A model generated the notes under the pieces. The model was not told where the DNA came from, ran no database searches, and saw only the letters and a list, made by a program, of their open reading frames with translations. A program made the translations under genes and the position numbers. A stretch of DNA of 64,000 nt from Agelas oroides (lineage: Eukaryota; Porifera; Demospongiae; Agelasida; Agelasidae). Positions 33,947 to 51,470 of this stretch are shown one piece after another. The stretch spans positions 1,962,117 to 2,026,116 of the forward strand of contig OX422184.1 of the NCBI GenBank assembly GCA_949130485.1, read 5' to 3'. Within the stretch, counting starts at the first letter, position 1. Each line of letters opens with the position of its first letter.

Positions 33947-34676
33947 TAAGTGACTTATTGAAAATCCAATTTGGGGGAATTCAGGTAAAGTGGCTTCCTA
34001 TTGCTATGTACAGGATATATGACTAAAGGAGTTATGCTGAGATGGAGGTGCAGATTGAGGTGAGGTCAATTTTTACATCTTGGGGAAACATCTCTGCAAT
34101 TCCTTCAATTTTTCTGCTCCATACACTAAACATCACCTCAAGATCATTGTCAGACAGTTCGTCTGGCAATTCTATGGTAATTTTGATAGGCTGAGCATCT
34201 TTCTCTCTATATATATAAACCTACTAAAGGGTCTTCAAATCCTACCTTCGAAAGCCTAACCTAGATATTTATGAAGCACCATCCTACTTCCTTGCCTCCC
34301 CTTACTTCAGCATACTTGCCTACTTCACATGGTCTGCAGCCTTGTCGAAAAATAGGGTCCGGACACTTCCACTAGGAAAACTCGGCCAGTTGACATAAGG
34401 TGGTCAGTAATTTTAAAGGTCAATTGCATTATCAGTTACTAGCAGCCGTAAAGTCTTGGCACCCAAAAATCTGCAAGCTAGCTATGTGTGATGACGTATA
34501 AATGTAATTTACTTCCCTGAGCAATCTGATTGGTGTGACAACATGCCGATAACTTTATAATTAGATCCTGTTTCTGCAGTGAAGATGTTCAGACTCTATT
34601 TTTTGATGAGGCCGGAGGGCATGTGTGAAAAATTTGGTCTGGGGATGAGACTACAGAAGAGCTGGTTTGAAGTACC

Positions 34677-35020
34677 CTTGTTCCCAGGCTTCCCACTCCG
34701 GAATGCAAACATTGAAGTTGTGCAGGCGGAGAGAGCCTGGTATTTTTTCTCACGTGAGCAGTGTCAAAGGTAGAAAGGGGGTAGTAATTGTGCATGGGTG
34801 CACCTGAAACGGGTGACTTACTTCCTATATAGTTGGCGAGGGGCGAATATCCTACATACCGAGCATTGAATGTATAGTTGGATGAACAGTGTGTAAAACA
34901 TTGCCTTTCTGTTCTGAACATTCAGGCCCTTTCTGATTATGTCATGATCACGTGAGAAAAGATACCAGACTCTCCCTATGTATTCGTGTTTCGGTGTGGG
35001 GGAGCCTGGGAATGAGGCTA
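34677..35020. repeat. Foldback element bounded by CTTGTTCCCAGG / CCTGGGAATGAGG
   Basis: Inner arms GAGAGCCTGGTATTTTTTCT and AGAAAAGATACCAGACTCTC match inverted, and TTCCTATATAGTTG-type sequence lies near the centre. It is related to 29052-29442. Confidence 0.6.
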
Positions 35021-35680
35021 GATTTGAAGACCTTGGCATGAAGCTGACAAAGTGATTACATTATTAACAATTCTCCACACCGTCAACTATTTTGGGTTGT
35101 GCTTTCTCTAGTTTATTGTTTGTCTTATTTTGTTCATTGTTTATCTTATCGTGTACTGATTCTTGCTCTCTAGACGTTACTGAATATCTATAGCTACAAA
35201 TATAATGTCTACAGTTCCAGTGACAGCACTACTGTTCATGTTTTGTGCGATCATGAGGTTGATATAATGTAAAGCCCTTTAGAAGAACACACAGTTGATA
35301 AAATGTGGTTCATGCAGACTTTTTTAGCCATAATAAATTATTAGATGACCTGAATCTGCATGTTATTGTCACGCCTTTCCGTTGTGAGGTTTATGCTCAC
35401 ATACACAAAACAAAAACAAAAGAATTGCACAGCGTTCCGTTTTCCCTAAATGCTTCAGTATGCAGGAGTATACAAGGATGCACTGAAAGCTCTTGGAGAT
35501 ATCCAAACCAATGTTTCTAGTATGCGTATATAAACAAACCAGTATACTATAAGGTTCAAAGTGGCAATGAACCATGACAATGCCCTATTCTGAGATGGGT
35601 CTGATTAAATTAGGGGTGTAGGTGAGAGAAGATACATGTGTTTGTGATGGCTACTGATAACAACATTGGGTAGCACTGGA

Positions 35681-35687
35681 TATAAAG
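35681..35687 (+). promoter_or_regulatory. Gene E TATA box
   Basis: TATAAAG in TAGCACTGGATATAAAGAGG. The same block precedes gene F at 46212. Upstream, AACCATGACAATGCCCTATT is also shared by both promoters. Confidence 0.6.
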
Positions 35688-35818
35688 AGGAGTTTGTGTC
35701 ACCTCTCAATATCACTTGGAGAAGGAGTTGGCTTTTCTGCAGAAATAAATGCAGTAGGCCACTATCCTTGAAATATCTTTATACAGGATTTAAAGTCTCC
35801 TTCAGGCAACATACAAAG

Positions 35819-38800
35819 ATGAGTGGTGTGAAGGTGGTAGGATTCCTTGTGGTGCTCCTTGCAGCTATCATGGTGAGCTATCTGTTTTACATGTACATGG
35901 GATCTTATAATAGTACTGTGTAGGTTAGGCAGGTAAGAGTAAGCCTTATCTAGTGTGCTTTTATAGAAGGTGTATTGTGTGTTGTAAGTTATCTACTCCT
36001 GCTTAAATTTCATTTTGTGCATATAAGTGTGTGCAAAGGAATTTATAAACATTGTGTAAACCAGACTAATGTGTATATTCTCCAATCTGATTGGTTCTTG
36101 TTATTAGTAAATGTACAAGGTAGTTTATAGGAAACATCATTTTACACAACTTCCTGTGGTATATGATAATACCCACCTGTTACTATGGAAACAAGGTGAA
36201 GTGGAGAATATGCATCATGTATTGATTAAAAGTTTAAGACTAGTTCTGGGAGGATATCCTACGTACATCCCGAACACTGCCTTAAGTTTGGATAAACTCC
36301 AAAAGACTCCCTTACCATCACCTATTATTCCATGCTTGTCTGCAAACTTTTGATTGCCATGGCAGTACATACTGGAATATAAAGAAAACTGTGCCAAGCA
36401 ATTCATTAGGCAACCTTACCTTTAGAAAATACATTGTAACTTGCTTATAAAGATTATGTATATATGATAACATATCATCTTTCTTCTATTAGGTAATCTT
36501 ATTCTAACTTCTTCTTTTTTTTTTGCGTGAACGTCACAGGTTTCGGAAGCCACCTGCCCCTACAAAAGATGTCCCAGGGGTAAGCATTTCAATCCGAGGA
36601 CCTGCCAGTGCCAGTGTCCATCCAAAGGAATCTGCAGATCTCCATTTGCATATGATTACAACAGTTGCAGATGTCGCTGTGCAAAATATGCGAGCAGCTG
36701 TAAGTCACCATATGTACTGAACAAGGATCTCTGCACATGTACTTGCCCACAAAGAAAGTCGTGTCCAGCTGGAAAAACATTCAACTACAAAGTTTGTGAT
36801 TGTGTTTGCAAAAATAGCCAATACTGTGCTCCACCACAGAAATTCAACCCTCATACCTGCCAGTGTGAGTGTCCCTACCCTCGACCAAAATGCACAAAGG
36901 CACAGCAATTCAACCTCTATACCTGCCAGTGTGAATGCCCTTACCCTCGACCAAAATGCACAAAGGCACAGCGTTTCAACCCCTATACCTGCCAATGTGA
37001 GTGTCCCTACCCTCGACCAAAATGTACAAAGCCACAGTGGTTCAATAACGGTAAATGCTTGTGTGAATGCCGACATAGGCCAAAACAGTGCCCTTACACA
37101 CAAATCTTCGATCAACACCAGTGTAAATGTAGGTGCCCCAAAGTGCTCAAGTGCTCTGGAAACAAGCGATTCAACTACTATACCTGCCAGTGTGAATGTC
37201 CAAAACCATATCCAAAATGCAAACATCCGCAAGTTTACAACAATGGTTGGTGTGGATGTGAATGCCCCAAACCATATCCAAAATGCAAACATCCGCAAGT
37301 TTACAATCACCAAAGTTGTGCATGCAAATGTCCAAAGGTTATAAAATGTTATGGAAACCAGAAATTCAACCACCACACCTGCAAGTGTGAATGTCCTTAC
37401 CCTCGAGCTGAATGCACAAAGGCACAGCGTTTCAACTCCTATACCTGCAAGTGTGAGTGCCCTTACCCTCGACCAAAATGCACAAAGGCACAGCGATTCA
37501 ACCTCTATACCTGCCAGTGTGAGTGTCCCTACCCTCGACCAAAATGTACAAAGCCACAGTGGTTCAATAACGGTAAATGCTTGTGTGAATGCCGACATAG
37601 GCCAAAACAGTGCCCTTACACACAAATCTTCGATCAACACCAGTGTAAATGTAGGTGCCCCAAAGTGCTCAAGTGCCCTGGAAACAAGCGATTCAACTAC
37701 TATACCTGCCAGTGTGAATGTCCAAAACCATATCCAAAATGCAAACATCCGCAAGTTTACAACAATGGTTGGTGTGGATGTGAATGCCCCAAACCATATC
37801 CAAAATGCAAACATCCGCAAGTTTACAATCACCAAAGTTGTGCATGCAAATGTCCAAAGGTTATAAAATGTTATGGAAACCAGAAATTCAACCACCACAC
37901 CTGCAAGTGTGAATGTCCTTACCCTCGAGCTGAATGCACAAAGGCACAGCGTTTCAACTCCTATACCTGCAAGTGTGAGTGCCCAACTAAACCAAAATGC
38001 ACAAAGGCACAGCGATTCAACCTCTATACCTGCCAGTGTGAATGCCCTTACCCTCGACCAAAATGCACAAAGGCACAGCGATTCAACCCCTATACCTGCC
38101 AGTGTGAATGCCCTTACCCTCGACCAAAATGCACAAAGGCACAGCGTTTCAACCCCTATACCTGCCAATGTGAGTGTCCCTACCCTCGACCAAAATGTAC
38201 AAAGCCACAGTGGTTCAATAACGGTAAATGCTTGTGTGAATGCCGACATAGGCCAAAACAGTGCCCTTACACACAAATCTTCGATCAACACCAGTGTAAA
38301 TGTAGGTGCCCCAAAGTGCTCAAGTGCCCTGGAAACAAGCGATTCAACTACTATACCTGCCAGTGTGAATGTCCAAAACCATATCCAAAATGCAAACATC
38401 CGCAAGTTTACAACAATGGTTGGTGTGGATGTGAATGCCCCAAACCATATCCAAAATGCAAACATCCGCAAGTTTACAATCACCAAAGTTGTGCATGCAA
38501 ATGTCCAAAGGTTATAAAATGTTATGGAAACCAGAAATTCAACCACCACACCTGCAAGTGTGAATGTCCTTACCCTCGAGCTGAATGCACAAAGGCACAG
38601 CATTTCAACTCCTATACCTGCAAGTGTGTGTGCCCACATAGACCGAAATGTGCACCACATCAGTACTTTGACTACCGAACATGTAGTTGCCTCTGCCGAA
38701 AGACTCTGTCGTGCCCCAAACTCAAATTCTTCAACACCACTTCCTGTCAATGCCAGTGCTCATGGGTTGAGAAGTGCAAACCACCGAAATATTTCAGTTA

Positions 38801-40017
38801 CGACTCTTGCAAATGTCAATGTCCTCACACGACAAAGAAGTGTTCTGGGAGACAGGTATATGACCACAACACCTGCAGTTGCAGATGTCCACATATCCAA
38901 AAGTGCCCCAAGAATTACTTCTTTGATCCCCATGGATGTAGGTGCGCATGTAATCTCAAATGCTCCTACCCTTACCAACTAAATCCAAGCTCGTGCTCCT
39001 GTGTCTGTAATCGAGTCTGCTCGTCTGGATACAAGTTGGACAGGTCAAAGTGCCAGTGCGTCCCACTGACATGCAGCAATGCAGCAAATGTACAGGAGTG
39101 TGGGAAAGCAAGATGTGACAATTACCCGAACAAACATTGCGTGTAAGTTTGAACAAGGGCATGTTATGCATGAATATGTAAATATCAGAGTAGTCAAGTA
39201 ATCATGTTTCTGTTCAGATGGCTTTAATTTAAATGGCTACAACTTTGCCTGCAGCTTAGGCAAGGTACGTAGGTACCAAAAAAGTTGTGAAGAAAAAGCT
39301 TACAAAGTTTTATACTACATGTATATCTAGTTTTAACCCAACTCAGAGAAGGCACGACACCATGATGTGACCACAAGAGTTAAATGTGTCTAGAATGCAA
39401 GTAGAAAACTGTAGTCTTAGGGGCATTCTACTTCCATTTTTGTTTGAGGGTTGCACAGGTGTCAGTCTTGTGGGTATCTGCTGCAGCTTTCCAGCTGTTT
39501 TATGCATTGCACTTCTCAAGGTTCAAAGTTGGATAAAAAAAGTTTGCATAGTACAGGTACACCCACTAAGCGAGGGGCCAAATGGGGATCAAGGTAGTCA
39601 ATCGACTTGTTGGTTGATGCATTCTCCTTTCTCAGAGTATCATAATGAACGCCCGTTTTAAAAGTGCTCAAACAGATTGATGATTTTACTACTGCAGCTT
39701 GTATTAATGGGGAGGGTTGCTCTAGGATCATGTGATGCTGTCATGCGTACCTCTTCTGAACCCAACACAATGTGCCTTAACTCAAGTTGTTGACTCATAG
39801 GTATTCATGACGTAAACAAACAAGTTTCAGCGATGTTTTGACTAAACAGCAGGTTGTGTGTGACTTGTGCAAGTACCATAACCAAACGAAGCCCACTGCA
39901 ACTTTGGGAAAGAGGCTTGGCCTTATATATTGTGGTTACGCATGCATCAAGCCATTTGCATTGTAACTTGCCATAGTCATTTTTGCTATTTACAGAATGC
40001 ATTCACACACACATACA

Positions 40018-40096
<79 letters not shown>

Positions 40097-40170
40097 ATTC
40101 ACACACACACACACACACACATACACATTCACACACACACACACACACATACACATTCACACACACACAC

Positions 40171-40205
<35 letters not shown>

Positions 40206-41362
40206 GGTACAACAAAAAAAGTCATGTGTGTCACTGTCCCTGCTGTGTCTCTAAGGGAAACCCACACTATCAGCAGTGGTGCCTAGACTGGTCCAGGTAC
40301 ATACATACAAAACAGTCCATTTGTCATGAGAAGCTAAAAGCAACCTTTTTTTACCGAAATGCTTTTCAAATTTGATGTTCAATTCAAAAGTTAGAATCAG
40401 TTTTAATGCTTGTTGAAGAAAGTTGTCAGCAGTCTAGTGGTTAAAACACTAGACTATGAACTGAAAAGTTCCAGGTTCCAGTCCCACAAGCACCAGAGAT
40501 TTTTTCTTCTTCTATCTTCTGAAGTGCACTCAGCTTCATCAAAAAGTTTTCTTTCATAATAAAAAGGTTGCTTTGATATCTTTCACAGGTGCCTGGGGAA
40601 TCTTTAATAATAGCCTTTAATTGTGGTAGTGCATGGGATATTGTTGTTAACTGGGTTATCTCAGGCAAACCAAAAAATTTTTTATATACTACTACAAATG
40701 GATACAGTACCTGCATGTAAGTGTACTATTATGTAACATATTAAATTCCTGGTATAGGTAAACTCCAGCTTGGTAATAATAGGGTCAAAATTGATTAATT
40801 AGACATCATTAGCAAGGCCTGCTATGCTTCAACTCACACTGTAGCTGACTAAAGAATGCCATAGTAGTGTTGTTAAAAAAAGCACAACTCTGTATTCAGA
40901 GTCCAATGTTGTTGACCTTCTCAGTATAAATTTAGCCCTATAAGGACAACCCTTTAATCAGGAAACTCTGAGTCCAAACTGTCCGAGGTTCTACCTAACA
41001 TCCTGTGTCTAATCATGAGCTGTGCAGTATTCAGCACACAACCACTGAACACTGTTTACACAACCGTACCCAGTGGCTTCACTACCCTGGCTTCTATTTA
41101 TGCCCAGACTCCACCTGCGTCTCAGCTGCTTGTACAACTGGTTGGGGTTACCAAAAAAGCCTCATTGTGTCAATTATGTACTTGTAGGACCAGAAACAGA
41201 TTAATATTGATTGGCCTCAACTATAAACTCCATGGAAACCATGTTGTCATTTCCACATGCATGCACATACGTTACCATGATGTTTGTTCCTTATGCAGGT
41301 ATGGCTATAAGAAGTGCACCTATGGATCCCACTCGAATTTCTGCAAGTGGACCTGCTACTAA
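35819..41362 (+). CDS. CXCXC gene E: long secreted cysteine-rich array protein, about 936 aa
   Basis: Four exons: 35819-35872 (signal peptide MSGVKVVGFLVVLLAAIM, GTGAGC donor, phase 0), 36540-39142, 40207-40296 and 41299-41362. Exon 2 encodes about 38 CXCXC modules (such as CTKAQRFNPYTCQCEC and CPGNKRFNYYTCQCEC). They form a higher-order repeat of 174 residues (522 bp) present about three times, one with two extra modules. The last roughly 160 residues are nearly identical to gene F. Exon 3 (C-H-C-P-C-C ... YQQWCLDWSR) and exon 4 (YGYKKCTYGSHSNFCKWTCY) form a different C-terminal domain. They are supported by conserved phase-2 junctions and by the same exons in F. Reading through the exon-2 donor gives a stop at once (GTG TAA), a possible short isoform. 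Extracellular structural role is inferred. Confidence 0.8.
36540..39142 (+). repeat. Gene E exon 2 with 522-bp higher-order repeats
   Basis: The phrase GGAAACCAGAAATTCAACCA recurs 522 and then 651 bases apart (near 37352, 37874 and 38525). The 129-base surplus is two additional modules. Repeats are nearly identical in sequence, pointing to recent unequal exchange. Confidence 0.85.
39996..40206. repeat. (AC)n microsatellite forming the acceptor of gene E exon 3
   Basis: About 200 bases of AC dinucleotides with periodic ACACATTCAC interruptions end directly in ACACAG at the proposed splice site. Gene F has the same arrangement at 50279-50430. Confidence 0.85.
40207..40296 (+). CDS. Gene E exon 3
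   Basis: 90-base exon, phase 2 in and phase 2 out, encoding YNKKSHVCHCPCC then VSKGNPHYQQWCLDWS. The donor is GTACAT. Cysteines, tryptophans and the YQQWCL core are conserved in gene F exon 3, with substitutions elsewhere, as expected for a translated exon. Confidence 0.7.
41299..41362 (+). CDS. Gene E exon 4 (terminal)
   Basis: After TTATGCAG the exon encodes YGYKKCTYGSHSNFCKWTCY and TAA. Gene F exon 4 encodes YGYGKCTYGSHSNYCKWVC. Three cysteines are retained in both. The joined codon at the exon 3/4 border is AG+G (Arg). Confidence 0.7.
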
Positions 41363-41536
41363 ATACAAAGACCACTCCCACAATGGTTTCTGGACTTTGA
41401 ACTTTGTAACCTAAACTGTGAACTTTTGTTTAGACATAAGAATTGCAACACTATATTGTTTGATATGCATATTGTAATCATACCTCTCATTAAGAAAATT
41501 GGCTGAGGAGTCAGAACCACTCGTAATCAAGTGATG

Positions 41537-41705
41537 GTTATATTCCTTTTTGTGGGTGGCTGTTGTACACAATGGTGTCAGCATAGCCTGCAAGGCCACT
41601 CCCCAGGGAGGGATATAACTACTATAGAACCATTATTACCTAGGCAACACTACTTTAGAAGAGAGACATGTCTTTGTGTTGCTTAGGTAATGGATTACAT
41701 GACAT
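41537..41705. repeat. Foldback of the GGGAGGGATATAAC family
   Basis: It contains CCCCAGGGAGGGATATAACT and ATTACCTAGGCAACACTACT inverted as GTGTTGCTTAGGTAATG. It is related to 11287-11470 and 13480-13590. Confidence 0.55.
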
Positions 41706-42580
41706 GCTCATCGTATTAATCATCTAACCGCACTTCTGTTAAACAGCACGTTTGCGATGTCATGCAATCTGTTTGGCAACTTGGACAGTTGAGTCTGGAA
41801 TTCTAGTTGCCTCAGCTTTGGATAGACTACCACCCATTGTATAATATGTTGCTGATGGTGTAAATAAACTATACACCCTCTCCTCTCCCCAACAAACTTC
41901 ATGTTACACGAACTTCACAGCAGGTAAGACAAAGATAGCCTGGTAGTAGACAGCTGAGTGACACCCACCGACAGTCACATGACAGTCACATGCATCCAGT
42001 AACTTTGTTGCAACTCATTTACCCTCAAGAAGAGCCTATAAGTCGATCAAAGATAATATCTCAATGATATTATCATCCTGATAAGCATACTATCGAGTCC
42101 AAGTTCTGGTGTCACATAGCACAAAAGTATCAGACAAAATTACGGAGTTCCCACAGAAATTAAGTGCATGCACAAACAGTGTGCCATTTTTCCATGTGGC
42201 AGATACATATTTGGTCAAGAACATCACAAGTTGACACAGTAGCATTAAAGATGACCATCACATACGTATATACTGGCGCAATGACCACTCTAATAGGGTC
42301 ATAGTTAGACCATAGCCTCATTCCCAGACTGCATTCCAGATTCGCACGTAGCTAAACCACTTGGTTATAGCTACAACTTTAAATTTGGACACACGACCAA
42401 ATGGGACTTGCACTTTACTATAGTTTACTACTTCAGTATCAAAGTTACAGCTGATTCCTAGATTCTCTACATAGGTTCTCAGCATATTTGATTGCCAACC
42501 AAATGCTACTTCAACATGATAATGAGAGTGAAAACATTCCAGATTATTACCCTTTATAAACAGTGGGCATCAGTATACTC

Positions 42581-43346
42581 CACACTATACCTCCAGTATA
42601 CCTCCAGTATACTCCCAGTATACCTCTAATATACTCCACTACACCTCCAGTAGACCTCCAGTATACTTCCAGTATATCTCCAGTAGACCTCCAGTATACC
42701 TCCGCTATACCTCCAGTATACCTCCAGTATACCTCCAGTATACCTCTAATATACTCCACTACACCTCCAGTATACTCTACTATTACCTCCAGTATACCTC
42801 CAGTATACCTCCAGTATACTATTACCTCCAGTATACCTCCAGTATACCTCCAGTAGACCTCCAGTATACCTCCAGTAGACCTCCAGTAGACCTCCAGTAT
42901 ACTTCCAGTATATCTCCAGTAGACCTCCAGTATATCTCCGCTATACCTGCAGTATACCTTCAGTATACCTCCAGTAGACCTCCAGTATACTTCCACTATA
43001 CCTCCAGTATACCTCCAGTATACCTCCAGTATACCTCCAGTATACCTCCAGTATACCTCCAGTATATTCCAATATACCTCCAGTATACCTCCAGTATACC
43101 TTCAGTATACCTCCAGTATACCCCAGTATACCTCCAGTATACCTCCAGTACACCTCCAGTATACCTCCAGTATACCTCCAGTACACCTCCAGTATACCTC
43201 CAGTATACCTCCAGTATACCTCCAGTATACCTCCAGTATACCTCCAGTATATTCCAATATACCTCCAGTATACCTCCAGTATACTTCCAGTATACCTCCA
43301 GTATACCTTCAGTATACCTCCACTATACCTCCAGTATACCTCCAGT
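42581..43346. repeat. 11-bp minisatellite CCTCCAGTATA, about 70 copies
   Basis: CTCCAGTATAC units run with GTAGAC, GTACAC and TTCCAGT variants. Three units make 33 bases, so open frames appear on both strands (repeating YWRYTGGILEV in reverse). These are not genes. Confidence 0.9.
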
Positions 43347-43448
43347 TAGCCTCATTCCCAGGCTCTCCCCTCGCTCCGACCAAAAGTTTTCGTCGGGACG
43401 ATGGGAGATTTTTCGTCAGGGCGAGGGGAGAGCCTGGGAACAAGGCTA
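43347..43448. repeat. Palindrome of the TAGCCTCGTTCCCAGGC family
   Basis: TAGCCTCATTCCCAGGCTCT is inverted as AGAGCCTGGGAACAAGGCTA, with inner CCCTCGC / GCGAGGG. Confidence 0.7.
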
Positions 43449-46200
43449 GCCTCCAGTATACATGTACCTCCAGTATATTCCAGACCCAACAGCCACCTTA
43501 CCCTTCCTAAATCAGAAGTCCTCAAGTCTAAACTGCATCCACCCAAGTGCAAGAAAGTGGTGCTAGATAAAGAAAACCCTTAACAGTAATGAAAACCCTT
43601 AACAGTAATGAATATACTGTTAGTATACTCCAGACCCAACAGCTACGGGAAGTGCTAGCCAATGCATAAGGCTTCTGTCTATACAGTATTAATTATGGTA
43701 TATAGCCTCATGTCTGGCTAAGTAGCATGGCATCATAGCAGTGTGTTTACTAAACTGTGAGCATTTTGGGAGAACAAGGCTTTTGTTCACACAGTAGGTG
43801 CACAGCATTTTGTGTTAGCCTTGCAAAATTTGAATACTGGCTGAGAGTGCTCAGACAAACCAGATTAGGTAATTAGATTAAAATTTACATGACAGGCCCA
43901 CCTACTGTATATCGGGAATTAAATGCGTGTGTCTAAAAAAGGCGAATTGCGATTTTTCATCACTTGTGCAATCTTTTGCTGCACAATCATTAAACGTCGA
44001 CCATATATGGCAACTGCTTTGTGCTATGGAAGTGTGTTAATGAGATCACCACACATTTAATTCTCCTTATATGGTATAGTTAATTAGTATAGATTCCTAA
44101 TTGGTTTTTGTGGTTTTGGCTTGGTGTGTGCTAATATTACACGAGTTAGCGTGCAATATCGCGAGTTATTGCACGAGTGGGCGTGGTATTTTCACGAGCC
44201 GAAGGCGAGTGAAAATGCAGCCCACGAGTGCAATAACCGTGATATGCACACTAACGAGTGTAATAAAGTATTTATTATCCATTACCACAACAGCGTCGTG
44301 TCTCTTCTCACACAAAGTACAGAGTAACTCGCCATTCGAACGCACTGGTTCTAATTAACGCACACCTTGGTTGCTAGGATATCCCGCATCATATAGCCTC
44401 AGGGCCCGTGCAATAACTACCCGTGCAATAACTACCCGTGCAATATCGTGTGATATTACACGGCACGGGAATAGGAAAATACTGTTGTAGAAATATCAAC
44501 TAGATAATAATATACGATACTGCATGGATAATTTTTATGGGATGTTACAGTAACTTTAAGTTAGTGAATAAAATATTAATCATGCAGCTGGCACAGGTTA
44601 ATACATATGTCTATCTCACGCGAATGTATGGGAGTCTATGGGGAAGCTTTGCAGCTGCATGCAGTTTATAAATGCGCACTCGTAACAATACAGATGGCAA
44701 CAAGCTCGTGATATTTTCAGCCATATTTCCTTGATTACTTCCCGCGGGAACAAAACGAGGGCGGGAACAAAACGAGGGCGGGTTCAATTAACTTCAGCCT
44801 AGTCCGGCGTGCACTCAGGTCGCGCGTGTGCGCCATCGAAATGCACACGACTGACGTCTTTGTACGGCACAAATACTAGGTATGTACAGTGCAGTACAGT
44901 GTGTGATTACAGACCAGCTAGACAAGCGATCTGAATCGTCCAACTCGTCCTCGTAGCCAGCAATGAGTGTGGCTGTGTAATCGTGCGGGAACTATTCGAG
45001 GGCGGGGTTAATTTTCTTCAGCTCAAGCGAGCGCTTGTGTGCAGGGTTAATTCAAGGGCGGGAAGAAATCAAGGAAATCTGGTAGCTTTGTACCATGGTG
45101 ATACTTATATAGTACATCTCGATCTCTCTGTTTGTGTGCTGACTTCAGAACAGAAAGATACATGCAATCTGGGTGCTTGCAGTCTCATAATCGCAAGTGA
45201 TTAACTATTGGTAGGTACGTAGGTACAGAACAAAGAGGAAGGACTGGGTTTGAGTAAAACCTTCTATAGTCCTAGTCTCTGAACACAACCAGCACCACAA
45301 ATAGGCAATCCTCTTATTTCAGTAATCTGAATATAGTACATTCATTGGTGTACACACATGATGGCTCCTTTTTAGAGGCACCAAATTCGACAGAGGATGG
45401 GATCAACTAATGTATGGTAGTTTGACGCTCCTTCACGGCACTCATAAGCTCTTGCAAAGGGTCACCAAGGGAACACAATTCACAAATGGGTTCTTTGTCC
45501 TGAACAATGAGTATTTTGTTTTCCACTTTGCAAACATTCAGGGTCCACAAGCATTGCTATAGCACATACGTAAGGCAATTTCCCAAACTGTCAACTGTCA
45601 TGAGTTGGCCTTCCTGCATGGGTAAATCTAATGTGTACAAACATACTTGTTTACTTCCTGTCACATGTTGCTTCTCTCCTTCCGGGTCTGAATACTACTG
45701 CTTTTGTTGTTGTTATAATAGCCACAATAGCTTATAGATGACCTAAACCTGCATTTACAGCTGAATACCTTTATTTGTAATCATCGTGTAAGTACAGCAT
45801 GAGCTTTGTCTAGCACTTCACAAATGACAAATGTGTGATGACTAGCACTAGAGTGTATCAAACCATAAAACTGCATAATACACAAAATAAAATAAATTTT
45901 GTGGCATTCTATTTGCAAATGTTTTAAACCCCAAGTATGTAGGTATAAGCAAGTAACAACAATATGCAAGAGGATGTACGGGAAGTTATCTGAGGCATCC
46001 AATTCATGGAATCAAGTATGCATACACACACAAACAAGTAGTGAACCATGACAATGCCCTATTCTCAGTCAAAAGATGGGTCTGTATAAACAATTAAGGG
46101 TGTGGGCAAGGAAGTAGTGAACCATGACAATGGAAATAGTGCCAACCCAGCTTCATATATGTGTTTGTGATGACTACGTAGCACTTATGAGCAATCCAGG
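43449..46200. other. Intergenic region before gene F, no supported gene
   Basis: Near 44145-44470 are short inverted CACGAGTG / CACTCG-type arms. Near 44610-44720 a block (GGGAGTCTATGGGGAAGC, GCAGTTTATAAA) is inverted relative to one at 52480-52560. Near 44750-45060 is a CpG-rich stretch with repeated GGGAACAAAACGAGGGCG. From about 45700 the sequence resembles the upstream region of gene E. Confidence 0.5.
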
Positions 46201-46211
46201 ATAGCACTGGG

Positions 46212-46218
46212 TATAAAG
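46212..46218 (+). promoter_or_regulatory. Gene F TATA box
   Basis: TATAAAG in TAGCACTGGGTATAAAGAGG, matching gene E. The ATG lies 228 bases downstream, versus 132 in E. The 5' leader is longer partly because of a local 67-bp duplication. Confidence 0.6.
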
Positions 46219-46301
46219 AGGCACTTCCATCACCTCTCACCATCAGTCAAGGACTTGGAAAAGGATTTGGTTTTCTGCAGAATTAGATGCAGTAGGCCGA
46301 T

Positions 46302-46435
46302 ATCCTTGAAAGTCTCCACACAACTGTGACAGTGCACACTGCTATCGAATTCAAAGACTCCTCCAGGCATCCTTGAAAGTCTCCACACAACTGTGACAGT
46401 GCACACTGCTATCGAATTCAAAGACTCCTGCAGGC
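46302..46435. repeat. 67-bp direct duplication in the gene F 5' leader
   Basis: ATCCTTGAAAGTCTCCACAC through CTCCAGGC (46302-46368) is repeated almost exactly at 46369-46435, just before the ATG. Gene E has a single shorter equivalent. Confidence 0.8.
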
Positions 46436-46445
46436 AACACATAAA

Positions 46446-51133
<4,688 letters not shown>

Positions 51134-51306
51134 AAATGAAGACACTGCTCTTCTGAACTCTTTACTTTGAACTTACACTTTAGACAAATTTGAGAGAAAT
51201 ATATATTATGTGTGTGTGTTATAGTAACACTGATATTTGATATATGATGCCTATTTTGATGTTTAGTTGTTTGCCATACAAAGCTTGTAAACATACTATT
51301 GTGCTG

Positions 51307-51312
51307 ATTAAA
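51307..51312 (+). terminator. Possible gene F polyadenylation signal ATTAAA
   Basis: ATTAAA 174 bases after the stop; a variant signal, not verified. Confidence 0.35.
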
Positions 51313-51407
51313 TACAATTCTGTTCAAAGTTGAGTCTGGAGAAATGACAGCTTACGGTAGCTCAGCCTAAAAAATAAATCTCTGAGTGGGTGTTCTATTA
51401 TAACTAC

Positions 51408-51470
51408 TAGCCTTGTTCCCGGTCCCGATCCCAGGCTCTTGTGCTGCAAAAGAGCCTGGGAACGAGGCTA
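51408..51470. repeat. Short palindrome of the TAGCCTCGTTCCCAGGC family
   Basis: TAGCCTTGTTCCCGG and CCCAGGCTCTT are matched by AAGAGCCTGGGAACGAGGCTA. Confidence 0.7.

Noticed and set aside
36705-38750. 681-codon minus-strand open frame opposite gene E
   Set aside because: It is the antisense shadow of the repeat array in gene E exon 2. The plus strand has the family motif, signal exon, splice sites and a paralogue.
39930-40286. Thr-His or Cys-Val repeat proteins over the AC tracts
   Set aside because: Simple dinucleotide repeats; the tract is intronic.
42547-43186. Open frames encoding YWRYTGG-type repeats
   Set aside because: Produced by an 11-bp minisatellite with no splice sites, signal peptide or conservation.
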